Source: Hyphobacterium sp. CCMP332 (GTDB lineage: Bacteria > Bacteroidota > Bacteroidia > Cytophagales > CCMP332). From it: a stretch of 64,000 nucleotides of DNA. A model generated the notes under the pieces. The model searched no databases, was not told the DNA's origin, and was given only the letters and a program-made list of their open reading frames with translations. The stretch spans positions 1,590,001-1,654,000 of the forward strand of contig CP058647.1 of the NCBI GenBank assembly GCA_014323545.1, given 5' to 3'. Every line of letters begins with the position of its first letter. Position 1 is the first letter of the stretch. The position numbers and the translations under genes are program-made. Of the stretch, positions 1 to 9,662 are shown in pieces.

Positions 1-2903
1 AATACTTTTAAATCGACAAATCCATTAAAGTTGTTGAGTATGGAACTGTCGAGATCCGCTACAATTCCCTTAATCCCCACAAGACAAAGCGCTTTAAGCG
101 TGTCTTGCTCAAGATCCGGTGAAACTTCATTGATCTCAGTAATTAATACTCTTTTATCAGGATAGTTTAATTTCATGGATGGATCTCCCAACAATGCAAA
201 ATTTCTATTGTTAATCTGCTCACTTTCATTTTTTGACCTCCTGATGATTTCACCGAGACTCAGGGCCTGGCCATTTTCTCTGTCAAATACATTGTTGAAA
301 AATGTCAGGTTAATTGAAAGGTTAGCACTTGAATAAACGGGCCGGGTTGTCGTCATTATTCCTATGGCTCCACCTGATCTTTCAAGCAGTACCATTTCTC
401 CTCCTGCCACTACATCAGGGTCGTCATATCTCCCAAACTCACAAGTGGCAGTAAAAAAGAATGTTAATTTGTCATAATTATTCCATTGTGAAATCTGATC
501 CAACCTGAGAATTTGCTCCTCTGTCCAACCAACTTCGCCGCCATGTCCAGAATAATTTACCAAAAGTGTTCCATCCTGTATGGCCCGGTCTAAAGCATTT
601 TTACCTTCTATTGTTAATGCGCCTGATGGAGAAGAGACTTCGGGATATGCATCGATATAAATTTTCTGGATATCCATTGCTGGATTTGCATTGGCCGCAG
701 CTATTGAAGCCGCTTCCGCATCTAACATATGTCTGTTAGAATCATCATCATCAGCGACGAATGTCAATTTATTCAGCCAGTCTCCAAAAATGTTTGCTTT
801 ATTCTCATAAAAAATAACTTTATCAATAATGATTCTGGCCTCTTCAAGAGATTTAACAGGAAAGCGGCCAACACCCACGCTCATTTTATGGGTTCTTTGA
901 CATGAAACATTATAGCACCACTCTCCAAGCCCATCATCTAAAAAGGCAATATAATCATCCGATGAATGACTGTTTACATCGTGAAGAGAAATGTCTGATT
1001 CATAAACAGGAACAAAATTGGTATTTACAGGACTTCTGTATTTGTAATCGTAGGAGGCATCGCCAAATAGTAAAACATTTTCAAGTGCATTGGGATCTCG
1101 GTCAAATAACATTTTCATATAATCCCTTAAAGCGCATAAATCCTGTTTTCCACTTGAAAACTCATTGTAGATGTGATCGGTACGCACTACCTGTACACTA
1201 AGACCCATTACCTCTCTTTTGTAATTGGCGAAGCGCTCGGCCTCACTTAAGAAAATAGGGTGGGTAATAATTATTAACTCTTTGGGCTGATGCGCGTGCA
1301 GATTTTGATTTTTAACCGCTTTGACTGAAACAGGATTTCCAAGACTGGACAATGAAAAAGCAATGAATTCATTTAATACACCCTGATTGGCATCAAACTT
1401 GAAATTAACCTGACTGCCGTTTCGATTGAATGATTGTCTTATGGGATTCAAAGGATCAGTTACATCCCAAATCTCCAAATCATTGGGAGCATTATTTATT
1501 CGGAATTGAAAGGTTCCCCCTTGTTCGGTTAATTTATTTCTGAATGGAATACTACTGCCATTCCATTCAAGGGCTCGTTTTGCTTCAATAGTAATGTAAT
1601 TCAAATAACCTTTGGCATTAACACTTCCGTTTTTATCGTATCTGATGTTCACATTAAAATTATCAGCCATAGAAATGCTCTGAGGGCTCAGACAGGTTCT
1701 TTGTGTATTGGAATTGAATTTTTGTCCATAACCTGTATTAACACCTGAAATTATTGCATCATTGCCAATTGGGTTGCCATTGATATCGTATCTAAAAACG
1801 GAGCTTGTAGTTGAGGGAGTATGTCTTGCAACCGTATTTATTTCAAGACAAATATCTTCGGTTTTTATCAAGTTGGGAATAGTAAAATTAAAGCTTTGAG
1901 AAAGTGTGAAATCAAATAATTCTCCATACCATTCACGCCCGGATTTTTCAAGGTTTATAAGGTCGGATTGATGCTGAATCCTGTAATCAAAATTATCTAA
2001 GACCGCCGTAGCCGATCCACCGGATGAATTTCTGATGGCTATTCTATTGGCATTGTTTCCCTGACTGCTAATAAAATAATAACTGGTATCGGCATATATG
2101 TTAATTTCTCTTTTAAATTCTCCATCGGCCAAAGACCATTTATCTGTGGCATCTCCATAAAAGAGCAAATAATCACCTTGGTCAAATAAGCCGTTACCGT
2201 TCTGATCAAACGCCTGCATGGGGTTTTCATACAAATCATCCTTACGCGGGGCGTCATTTCTTTCAGGCAGCATGTCACCTCCATTTCCATACAATTTGAT
2301 AGAATTAATGTCTGCACCGGCAAAAATGCTGTTCAATCCACTTAGATAATTGTAATTCAACAAATAGACACCAGATTCCACTATTCCAAGTTTATACCAC
2401 TCTCCTGTGGAAAGAACAGAATTTTCCGCTTTGACAATTTTTCTTGCTTCTGAATAGGAATTTAACGAACTGTGATCGACCGCTTCTATAATGGAAATAT
2501 CGAATGAAACCAGTTTTTCAGCTTTGCCGTTGACCGGATTTAATCTAATTGGAATGAGCTCAATATAAGAGGTGATTTTACCTTCAAATTTTTTCAAACT
2601 TGTAGTGAAAGCAATTTCATCGCTAAGTAAAGTAACATCCACCAGCTCCAGCTCAGCATCACTTAAAGCCACAAATACCTGATTTTGCAGATAGGCTTCA
2701 TCAATAATTTTTGAATGGTATTTCTTAATAAAGACAGGAAGTTGCTTTTCAGGACTGAAAATAGCGCCTTCAAAAATCAAACGATCTTCAAAACCCTGAG
2801 ACTTTTCAATTGTCCAATTCAGTACCGTAAATTCAGCCAATAGGTTTGCCGATGTAAACAGAACTAAAAAAAATAATAACAACGTTGATTTTACAGCATT
2901 CAT
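1..2903 (-). CDS. porU: T9SS sortase/signal peptidase PorU (C25 family), 3' end outside window
   Basis: About 967 residues are visible, read from ATG at 2903; the frame stays open to the window edge, so the C-terminus is missing. A signal peptide (MNAVKSTLLLFFLVLFTSA) is followed by a long beta-rich prodomain and a C25 gingipain-like catalytic domain. The catalytic pair is visible: His about 787 in SGHGGEVGW and Cys about 821 in FTATCEFGRYDDP. In known T9SS, PorU is an outer-membrane-associated cysteine protease that removes the C-terminal sorting domain of cargo and attaches the product to A-LPS. Six cargo genes with such tails lie in this window. It starts 80 bp after purS on the same strand, so it may be co-transcribed with purS. 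Confidence 0.93.
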   Translation of the reverse strand, partial: MNAVKSTLLLFFLVLFTSANLLAEFTVLNWTIEKSQGFEDRLIFEGAIFSPEKQLPVFIKKYHSKIIDEAYLQNQVFVALSDAELELVDVTLLSDEIAFTTSLKKFEGKITSYIELIPIRLNPVNGKAEKLVSFDISIIEAVDHSSLNSYSEARKIVKAENSVLSTGEWYKLGIVESGVYLLNYNYLSGLNSIFAGADINSIKLYGNGGDMLPERNDAPRKDDLYENPMQAFDQNGNGLFDQGDYLLFYGDATDKWSLADGEFKREINIYADTSYYFISSQGNNANRIAIRNSSGGSATAVLDNFDYRIQHQSDLINLEKSGREWYGELFDFTLSQSFNFTIPNLIKTEDICLEINTVARHTPSTTSSVFRYDINGNPIGNDAIISGVNTGYGQKFNSNTQRTCLSPQSISMADNFNVNIRYDKNGSVNAKGYLNYITIEAKRALEWNGSSIPFRNKLTEQGGTFQFRINNAPNDLEIWDVTDPLNPIRQSFNRNGSQVNFKFDANQGVLNEFIAFSLSSLGNPVSVKAVKNQNLHAHQPKELIIITHPIFLSEAERFANYKREVMGLSVQVVRTDHIYNEFSSGKQDLCALRDYMKMLFDRDPNALENVLLFGDASYDYKYRSPVNTNFVPVYESDISLHDVNSHSSDDYIAFLDDGLGEWCYNVSCQRTHKMSVGVGRFPVKSLEEARIIIDKVIFYENKANIFGDWLNKLTFVADDDDSNRHMLDAEAASIAAANANPAMDIQKIYIDAYPEVSSPSGALTIEGKNALDRAIQDGTLLVNYSGHGGEVGWTEEQILRLDQISQWNNYDKLTFFFTATCEFGRYDDPDVVAGGEMVLLERSGGAIGIMTTTRPVYSSANLSINLTFFNNVFDRENGQALSLGEIIRRSKNESEQINNRNFALLGDPSMKLNYPDKRVLITEINEVSPDLEQDTLKALCLVGIKGIVADLDSSILNNFNGFVDLKV

Positions 2904-2983
2904 GAATTCGGTGGAACTCTCTACAATACACTCATTTTGGTTAACATAACAATTAAAAGAGTGTTTTTATTGCATTTAGAAAA

Positions 2984-3235
2984 CTAATTTTCTGAAATAG
3001 AGTAGCTGTAGGTCTCCATAATGACATTTGCCAATAGCTTTTTACAAGCCTGCTCTACTTTTGATTCGGCCTCTTCCCTGTTGGCAGCTTCTACTTCAAG
3101 GTCAATATGTCTGCCGACGCGTACATCATTAATGTTTTGTATACCAAGGTTTTGCAATCCCAACATTACCGCTTTTCCCTGAGGATCGAGTATTTCCTTT
3201 TTTGGCATGACATGAACTTCTGCTTTAAATTTCAT
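2984..3235 (-). CDS. purS: Phosphoribosylformylglycinamidine synthase subunit PurS
   Basis: 83 residues, the normal PurS length (about 80). The start MKFKAEVHVMPKKEILDPQG and the internal stretch GLQNLGIQNINDVRVGR are typical of the family. PurS is the small dimeric subunit that links PurQ glutaminase to PurL in the fourth step of purine synthesis (FGAR to FGAM, ATP- and glutamine-dependent). The start overlaps the 3' end of pssA by 11 bp, so translation is probably coupled. purQ is also in the window but 5.7 kb away in another unit; purL is not here. Confidence 0.93.
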   Translation of the reverse strand: MKFKAEVHVMPKKEILDPQGKAVMLGLQNLGIQNINDVRVGRHIDLEVEAANREEAESKVEQACKKLLANVIMETYSYSISEN

Positions 3236-3947
3236 GGTTCGTTTTGAAATGAATAAAAGAAACTCCGATATAAAGAATAACTATAATCGGAATGGCCTCA
3301 AAACTATAAAAAAACACAGATATGAGACTCAAAAGAATAAGAAGATAGCGAGATTTATTTGCTGCAAGAGAGTATTCTGCAAATTTGAAGCTCAACAATC
3401 GCATTTTGGCATTTAAAAACCAGGAAAGCAGAAGAACAAATATTAAGCTGACTTCATTAAACCAGAAGATCGGATAATAAAAACCTTTATAATAAAAGCT
3501 ATTGGCAATGGCTCCGATTAAAATAGCACTTGCCGGTGTTGCAAGGCCTTTGAAGTAAGTACTTTGTTCGGAATCGGTATTGAATTTTGCGAGTCTCCAA
3601 ACAGATGATAGAAGTATCAGCCCTGAGAAATAAGGCAAAACATTTGAAAAAGGCTTTAATACATCCAGGTAAATGCCGCCTTTTAGCATAACTAAATAAA
3701 TCAACAAGGCAGGCAAAGCGCCAAAGGTCACGGCATCTGCAAGGGAATCCAACTGTTTGCCAAGTTCGCCATCCACTTTTAGTTTTCTCGCCAGCAATCC
3801 ATCCCAAAAATCCAAAAAGGCAGCCAAGAGAATTAGCAAGAACGAAATCTGAAATTCACCCTTGAAGGCAAAAGCAATTCCCACAAATCCGGAGAAGAGA
3901 TTTCCAAGTGTAAATGCTGATGGTATGGCCAATTTCCAATTATGCAT
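3225..3947 (-). CDS. pssA: CDP-diacylglycerol-serine O-phosphatidyltransferase
   Basis: 240-residue multi-pass inner-membrane enzyme. The CDP-alcohol phosphotransferase motif is complete: D46, D49-G50, A53-R54, G63, D67 and D71 (DxxDGxxARx8GxxxDxxxD). The enzyme transfers serine to CDP-diacylglycerol to make phosphatidylserine, the precursor of phosphatidylethanolamine. Serine as acceptor is inferred from similarity to the bacterial type II PssA family; another CDP-alcohol acceptor cannot be excluded from the motif alone. It overlaps the MBL gene upstream by 8 bp and purS downstream by 11 bp. Confidence 0.85.
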   Translation of the reverse strand: MHNWKLAIPSAFTLGNLFSGFVGIAFAFKGEFQISFLLILLAAFLDFWDGLLARKLKVDGELGKQLDSLADAVTFGALPALLIYLVMLKGGIYLDVLKPFSNVLPYFSGLILLSSVWRLAKFNTDSEQSTYFKGLATPASAILIGAIANSFYYKGFYYPIFWFNEVSLIFVLLLSWFLNAKMRLLSFKFAEYSLAANKSRYLLILLSLISVFFYSFEAIPIIVILYIGVSFIHFKTNHEI

Positions 3948-4590
3948 GGATGCCTACAAAAGGATTGTGTTTTTTTTCTTCACCAATAGTAGTTAGGGGG
4001 CCATGGCCCGGATATACCTTCATATCCTCGTCTAATTTGAAAAGCTTTTGACGAATATTGCTGATCAAAGTATCGTGATCACCTCCGGGTAAGTCCGTTC
4101 TGCCTATACTCCGCTGAAACAAGACATCTCCACCTATGCAGATCTTTTCCTGAACATTGTAAAATACAAGATGTCCCGGTGCATGGCCCGGAATCCACAT
4201 GCTTTTCAATTCTGTGTTACCAAAACGAATAATGTGATCCTCATTTATAAAATTATCAACCTCCGCCTCCCGATAGCCGAAGATGCCATAGCTATCTGCA
4301 TAGGTATTAACTGCTTTATAAATCTGATTTTCCATTTCAGGAATGATTAATGGAGCCTTAAATTGCTCCTTGCAGAATTCGTTGCCAAGAACATGGTCAA
4401 TATGGCAATGTGTATTGTAAATAAATTTAATCTTTAATTCATGTTGTTCTATCCAATCCTTGAGCTCCTTTTTTTCAAAGGGTTCGTAAGCGCCCGGATC
4501 AATAATGATGGCTTCATTCGTATCATCGGATAAGACATAGGTGTTTTCCTGAAAAGGATTGAAAACAAATACCTTAATTTTGATTTTCAT
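3940..4590 (-). CDS. MBL-fold metallo-hydrolase, glyoxalase II-like
   Basis: 216 residues. The metal-binding motif HxHxDH is H61-C-H63-I-D65-H66; further ligands are in IPGHAPGHLVF and YPGHGP. This is the compact glyoxalase II-like (YcbL-type) form without the C-terminal domain of true GloB. Such proteins hydrolyse thioesters or related substrates; the substrate here is unknown. It is the first gene of a minus-strand unit with pssA, purS and perhaps porU, and is divergent from the FAD oxidoreductase 50 bp away, so that short gap must hold both promoters. Confidence 0.85.
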   Translation of the reverse strand: MKIKIKVFVFNPFQENTYVLSDDTNEAIIIDPGAYEPFEKKELKDWIEQHELKIKFIYNTHCHIDHVLGNEFCKEQFKAPLIIPEMENQIYKAVNTYADSYGIFGYREAEVDNFINEDHIIRFGNTELKSMWIPGHAPGHLVFYNVQEKICIGGDVLFQRSIGRTDLPGGDHDTLISNIRQKLFKLDEDMKVYPGHGPLTTIGEEKKHNPFVGIHA

Positions 4591-4640
4591 TGAACTTGAA
4601 AAGTAATTGCTATTTATAAGATTCCAAAAACAAATTTCCG

Positions 4641-5690
4641 TTGAATATTGATTTTCTCATAATCGGACAAGGCCTTGCCGGAACTGTATTATCGAATACC
4701 TTAAAAAATTACGGCAAATCCTTTGTGATTGTAGATGGAGGTATAGAACATTCTGCCTCACAAGCAGCTGCCGGAATATTCAATCCTATTACAGGACGTC
4801 AAATGAAAAAAACCTGGATGGCAAGAGAACTATTTGATTTCTTACCCTCATTTTACAAGGATCTCGAAATATTATTGAATCAGAAATTAATGCATTTCAA
4901 ACCGGTACTGAGAATGTTTGATTCGCAAAAGCAAATCAATGACTGGTATGGCCAACTGGAAAAACCGGGAATTGAGGATTTTCTCAGTACTGAGAAAATA
5001 GAAGTCCCAAATAATATAAAGGCTCCATTGGGATTGTTTGAAACAAAAAAATCGGGTTACCTCGATGTTTCAATGCTAATTAATGCTTACAGGACTTATC
5101 TTAAAGACAATAATTTTATAGTCGAGGAAAAATTTGAACACGCAAAACTCCAAACATCAAAAGAAGGAGTCAGATACGGAGAAATTAATGCTGAAAAGGT
5201 AATCTTTTGTGAAGGAGCTGCACTCAGGGAGAATCCCTACTTTGATTATCTGCCGCTTGTACCTAACAAAGGCGAAATACTTTCGGTTGAAATCAAAAAT
5301 TTGAGCTCAAATTATATCTACAATAAAAACGGGTTTTTGTTGCCAAGAGAAAATCATGAATTCTGGATTGGGTCAACGTATCACCGAGATAATACCAAAT
5401 TAGATTTGACCGATGAAGGTAAAGATGAATTAATGAACAAATTAAAGGCAATTACAACTGAAAAATTCAAATTAAAATCTGCAATCGTGGGCATAAGGCC
5501 TACTGTTAAGGACCGAAAGCCGCTTATCGGGCTTCACCCAAAAAATGAACAAATTGGGATTTTTAATGGTTTAGGCAGCAAGGGAGTGTCATTAGCGCCA
5601 TTTTGGGCCAATGCTTTTGTGGAACATATAATATTTAAGAAGGAATTGTCTCCTGAGGTAAATATTAGCCGCTATAATTCGTTAATTTAA
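4641..5690 (+). CDS. FAD-dependent oxidoreductase, DAO family
   Basis: 349 residues with an N-terminal Rossmann dinucleotide site, GxGxxG at G9-Q-G11-L-A-G14, and the C-terminal DAO-type segment IVGIRPTVKDRKPLIGLHP, then GLGSKGVSLAPF. The family (D-amino-acid oxidase, glycine oxidase ThiO, MnmC C-domain) oxidises C-N bonds with FAD; the substrate cannot be told. The start is TTG at 4641: it places the FAD motif right at the N-terminus, and the next in-frame ATG is after that motif. Divergent from the MBL gene. Confidence 0.85.
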   Translation: MNIDFLIIGQGLAGTVLSNTLKNYGKSFVIVDGGIEHSASQAAAGIFNPITGRQMKKTWMARELFDFLPSFYKDLEILLNQKLMHFKPVLRMFDSQKQINDWYGQLEKPGIEDFLSTEKIEVPNNIKAPLGLFETKKSGYLDVSMLINAYRTYLKDNNFIVEEKFEHAKLQTSKEGVRYGEINAEKVIFCEGAALRENPYFDYLPLVPNKGEILSVEIKNLSSNYIYNKNGFLLPRENHEFWIGSTYHRDNTKLDLTDEGKDELMNKLKAITTEKFKLKSAIVGIRPTVKDRKPLIGLHPKNEQIGIFNGLGSKGVSLAPFWANAFVEHIIFKKELSPEVNISRYNSLI

Positions 5691-5707
5691 GCTCCATTTT
5701 TTAAATT

Positions 5708-8700
5708 TTGATAAAAAAAATACTCAAATCGACCCTTTTAGTTGCCTTGTGTCTAGCCTTCTTCGGCTTTGAAGTAAAGGCACAAAATGCCAATGAAATA
5801 TTTGGCATGAATAGGGTGAATTACAAAAAAGTAGATTGGGATGTTTTTGTTTCTGAAAACTTTGAGATTTATTATTACCGCGGTGGTCAAAGACATGCGC
5901 GATTTGCTACACTTTATGCCGAAAGTCAATTTAAGAAAATTACGGACCTGATTGATTTTAGCCCTTATACAAGGATCCGTCTCTTTATTTACAATTCCAA
6001 AAACGATCTCAAGCAAAGCAATATTGATTACAGCATACCCTATTACGAAGCCGGGGGAGAAACCAATCTCGTGAATCGATCAATAGAGGTTGCGTTTCCC
6101 GGAACCAATGAGGAATTCGAATACGATCTGAAATTTGGAATAGCCAAAACATTAATCAATGAAATGATGTACGGCGGGAGTTTTAAAGACGTGGTCCAAA
6201 GTTCTTATTTGTTATCGCTCCCAACCTGGTTTGTAGACGGTGCAGCAGAATACGCATCTCGGGGGTGGAGCATTGAAATGGATGATTATGTTCGTGACCT
6301 AATTATTTCCAATGAGTTTAATAAACCTTCTGAATTTGATGAAAGAGATGCAAAATATGTAGGACAGTCGCTTTGGAATTATATTGCCATTAGATTTGGT
6401 AAAAATAATGTCGGCAGTATTTTAAATCTGACAAGGGTATTAAAAAATACTGAATCGAGTATATCAAATACCTTGGGTATACCCTACCAGGCGCTTATCA
6501 ATGAGTGGAAAAATTATTATGCCGCCCAGGCCTACAATGTGCTTGATAAATCGGACATGCCTGAAGAAGAATATGCGCTTAGAAGAAAAAATCGCAAGCA
6601 CCGCATTTATCACGATATAAAATTTAGCCCCGACGGAAATTATCTTGCCTATTCCGAAAATAATCACGGTAAATACAAGATTTATATTAAAGATCTTATC
6701 ACTGGAAAGAAGAAGAGCATTTATCGCAAGGGATTTAAGAACGAAGACCGAAGAGTTAATTACGAAATTCCGATTCTAGCATGGCAAAACAATCAAATCC
6801 TGACTTTTATTGACCTAAAAAACAATCAACTCCACAGGTTTTCTTACAATACCGAAGACAAAAAACTCAAACGTTATCGACCCTATATCTTTAGTAATAT
6901 AAGTGATGCTTCCTTTTCAGACGATGGAACCAGCCTGCTCCTAAGTGCTGAAAGAAATGGCATGACAGACATTTACATTTATTATGTGCGAAGCAATAAT
7001 CTAAAAAGAATTACCGCGGATTATTTTGACGATATCCAACCTGAATTTTTTCCGAACTCTAATTCCAAATTAATTTTTGCATCCAATCGAACAACGGATA
7101 CTTTAAAAATTAAGAAAAATGAAGAAATTGATATCAATGATACCTATAATCTATTCATTTATGATCCCGAAGAATCTACAAAAGGGGTAAGCAAGGAAAC
7201 AGAAACATTTTTTCAGAATAAAAACCCCATTCCCATTTCTGATAGTGAAGTACTTTACCTCAGCGACATCAACGGTATATTTAATGTATATAAACTTAAT
7301 TTGAATTCAGGTAAAAGTATTCAACTTACTGACTATCAGCAAAATATTAAAAGTTATGATTACAATCGTCAAACCGGTGAATGGGTGGCTATTATGCGAA
7401 ACGGAAACGCAGAATTGGTTTACCATTTGCCATCTCTTGATTTGGAAAGAGATTTTCAATCGATTGAAACTGACCGGAACAATTGGATGCTGGAAGGCAG
7501 ATTAAACCAGGAAAGCAAAATTGACAACTCCAATAATCTTATCAATATCAACAGAATTTTACCTGAAAAGCAATTTGAGGCCATAGATAAAGAAGAAATT
7601 AATCTGGAAGAAATCGTTTTTGAATCTGAGAAAAAGAAAAAAAGATTGCCCGAAAAACCGGTTCAGTCCATGAGTGAAATTGAAAGAATATTATCCAAGC
7701 TTGAAAAAAGTGAGGATGATAAAATGGAGATGATCGGCCCATTTGAAGGTCAAAACAGAATACGGGCTGAGAATATAATTTTCGCCTTGGTTCGCGATAA
7801 TCTCAGAGGATTGGGAACAGTTGCGGAATACGGACTATCCGACCTTTTTGGAAATCACAAATTCAAATTTGGAGGAATGCTCTATTTTGACTTAAACAGC
7901 CACGATGTTTATGCCGAATACAAATACCTAAAGTCGCGAGTTGATATCTCTGCCCGCTTTGATCGTCGAAAATTGCGATACGTCTCCAGAGAATCGCTGA
8001 CTTATTTCCACGATTATTATTTACATGAAGGCTCTGTTGATTTTTCCTATCCCATCAATGATGCATTAAGAGTTTCAGCAGCACCCGTTTTTACACAAAC
8101 CAGATATAGAAATACTTACGTACTCCCTACAAGTGATTTCATCACAAATTACCTGGGTGCTCGCTGGGAATTGGTTTATGATAATTCAATAACCAAAAGC
8201 ATTAATTTGAAACAGGGTACGCGCTTTAAAATAGCTCTGAGAAATTATCAGGGATGGCAAGCCAAACAAAAAAACTTCAGTAATTTTTATTTGGATTTCC
8301 GAAATTATCAACCCATTCACAATGAAATTACCTTGGCTACCAGAATCAGCTATGGAAACTTTTTTGGAAGGAATCCAAAAAATTACTTACTGGGAGGAAT
8401 TGACAATTGGTTCATTAATAACAACCAATTGGCAGAAGGTCCTCTTGATCCCAATGTCGATGATCAAATCTTTTTTAACCGCGAAGATTTACTCTTTACC
8501 CAATATGCTACCACGCTCAGAGGTTTTCCATTGAATAAAGTAAGAGGGAATGAGTATTTTCTGGCCAATGCAGAACTCAGAATTCCGATTTTTAAATATT
8601 TATCAAATAAACCTATTGGAAGTGGCTTTTTTAGAAATATGCAATTAACAGGTTTTACAGATTTCGGTACAGCATGGACTGGGATTAATCCTTTAAATCC

Positions 8701-8908
8701 GGGTAATACGGTGAATAAAGAAATCAAAGAAGCCAACCCTTTTATAATAACCACCAATAATTATCAAAATCCATTCTTATACAGTTATGGAATGGGAATT
8801 CATACAACTATGCTTGGCTACTATGTAAAAACTGATTTAGCCTATGGCGTTGAGAATTACAAAAGGCAAAAACCGGTATTGCACTTCTCCTTAGGTTACG
8901 ATTTTTAA
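5708..8908 (+). CDS. Secreted fusion protein: gluzincin-like domain, TolB-type propeller, Omp85-like barrel
   Basis: 1,066 residues, TTG start at 5708 directly before a signal peptide (MIKKILKSTLLVALCLAFF, cleavage after AQ). Residues about 30-290 resemble the peptidase MA (gluzincin) fold, with WFVDGAAEYAS, but the place expected to hold HExxH reads N151-E-M-M-Y155, so the domain looks catalytically dead. Residues about 300-600 carry PD40/TolB propeller repeats such as DIKFSPDGNYLAYS. From about 690 to the end lies a surface-antigen/Omp85-type barrel ending in aromatic GYDF. Bacteroidota genomes often annotate relatives as TolB proteins. It is inferred to sit in the outer membrane with periplasmic domains; its role is unknown. 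It ends in a 4-bp convergent overlap with purQ. Confidence 0.75.
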   Translation: MIKKILKSTLLVALCLAFFGFEVKAQNANEIFGMNRVNYKKVDWDVFVSENFEIYYYRGGQRHARFATLYAESQFKKITDLIDFSPYTRIRLFIYNSKNDLKQSNIDYSIPYYEAGGETNLVNRSIEVAFPGTNEEFEYDLKFGIAKTLINEMMYGGSFKDVVQSSYLLSLPTWFVDGAAEYASRGWSIEMDDYVRDLIISNEFNKPSEFDERDAKYVGQSLWNYIAIRFGKNNVGSILNLTRVLKNTESSISNTLGIPYQALINEWKNYYAAQAYNVLDKSDMPEEEYALRRKNRKHRIYHDIKFSPDGNYLAYSENNHGKYKIYIKDLITGKKKSIYRKGFKNEDRRVNYEIPILAWQNNQILTFIDLKNNQLHRFSYNTEDKKLKRYRPYIFSNISDASFSDDGTSLLLSAERNGMTDIYIYYVRSNNLKRITADYFDDIQPEFFPNSNSKLIFASNRTTDTLKIKKNEEIDINDTYNLFIYDPEESTKGVSKETETFFQNKNPIPISDSEVLYLSDINGIFNVYKLNLNSGKSIQLTDYQQNIKSYDYNRQTGEWVAIMRNGNAELVYHLPSLDLERDFQSIETDRNNWMLEGRLNQESKIDNSNNLININRILPEKQFEAIDKEEINLEEIVFESEKKKKRLPEKPVQSMSEIERILSKLEKSEDDKMEMIGPFEGQNRIRAENIIFALVRDNLRGLGTVAEYGLSDLFGNHKFKFGGMLYFDLNSHDVYAEYKYLKSRVDISARFDRRKLRYVSRESLTYFHDYYLHEGSVDFSYPINDALRVSAAPVFTQTRYRNTYVLPTSDFITNYLGARWELVYDNSITKSINLKQGTRFKIALRNYQGWQAKQKNFSNFYLDFRNYQPIHNEITLATRISYGNFFGRNPKNYLLGGIDNWFINNNQLAEGPLDPNVDDQIFFNREDLLFTQYATTLRGFPLNKVRGNEYFLANAELRIPIFKYLSNKPIGSGFFRNMQLTGFTDFGTAWTGINPLNPGNTVNKEIKEANPFIITTNNYQNPFLYSYGMGIHTTMLGYYVKTDLAYGVENYKRQKPVLHFSLGYDF

Positions 8909-9597
8909 GCGGGCACCATATCCAGTATAGATTCAAATACTTTTATTCCGTCTGAATTTCCAAATTCCTCATATGAGGATCGTTCGGGGTGTGGCATCAT
9001 TCCAAAAACGTTTTTTCCCTCATTACAAATTCCTGCAATATTATCAGAAGAGCCGTTGGGGTTTACAGATGCATTGATCTCAGCATTTTCATTGCAATAC
9101 TGAAAAAGAACTTGTTCATTGTCCCAAATTCTTCTCAGAGATTCACTATCCGCGTAAAACCGTCCATCGCCATGTGCGATAGGAACAGTATATGCTTTAG
9201 CCTGATCAAGATGTCTGGTAACAATATTGCTGTTGCTTGATGCTTTTAAGTAAATATTTTTGCAGATGTATTTTCTGTTAAGATTTTTTAATAGCGTTCC
9301 GGGCAATAAATGGCTTTCTGTTAAGATTTGAAACCCGTTGCAAATACCCATAACATAGCCTCCCCTTTCAGCATGCCGGATAATTTCATTCATTACCGGA
9401 GAAAAACGCGCTATGGCTCCAGAACGCAGATAATCGCCATAGGAGAATCCACCCGGGAGAACAATAAAGTCACAGCCCTGAAGGTCTGTATCTTTATGCC
9501 AAATTCTTACCACATCCTGTTTTAATTTTTTCCCGAGAAGATAAAGCATATCATCATCACAATTTGAACCCGGAAAAACAACAACACCAAATTTCAT
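8905..9597 (-). CDS. purQ: Phosphoribosylformylglycinamidine synthase glutaminase subunit PurQ
   Basis: 230 residues, a class I glutamine amidotransferase. The N-terminus KFGVVVFPGSNCDDD is the PurQ signature; the nucleophile is C86 in MGICNGFQIL, and the His/Glu of the triad are in MMPHPERS near the C-terminus. PurQ releases ammonia from glutamine for PurL, with PurS as the third partner (purS is at 2984-3235). The stop shares four bases (TTAA) with the convergent gene. The gene is divergent from yicC across a 65-bp gap. Confidence 0.95.
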   Translation of the reverse strand: MKFGVVVFPGSNCDDDMLYLLGKKLKQDVVRIWHKDTDLQGCDFIVLPGGFSYGDYLRSGAIARFSPVMNEIIRHAERGGYVMGICNGFQILTESHLLPGTLLKNLNRKYICKNIYLKASSNSNIVTRHLDQAKAYTVPIAHGDGRFYADSESLRRIWDNEQVLFQYCNENAEINASVNPNGSSDNIAGICNEGKNVFGMMPHPERSSYEEFGNSDGIKVFESILDMVPA

Positions 9598-9611
9598 AGC
9601 TCTTGAATATT

Positions 9612-9619
9612 TATATTTG
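9612..9619 (+). promoter_or_regulatory. Bacteroidota -7 promoter element of yicC
   Basis: TATATTTG matches the Bacteroidota -7 consensus TAnnTTTG exactly and lies 44 bp before the yicC ATG at 9663. No clear -33 TTTG is seen at the usual distance. The position argues against a longer yicC reading that would begin at 9603, because that start would lie upstream of the promoter. Confidence 0.5.
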
Positions 9620-9662
9620 CGAGACCGCTATTTATTCGGCAAATAACGCAAATAATTATTCC

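Noticed and set aside
902-1201. Plus-strand ORF of 99 codons
   Set aside because: It lies wholly within porU on the other strand and has His/Asn/Arg-rich composition with no recognisable domain; a shadow frame.
9598-9662. Purine riboswitch between purQ and yicC
   Set aside because: Only 65 bp and AT-rich; no conserved three-way junction or core motif was seen.
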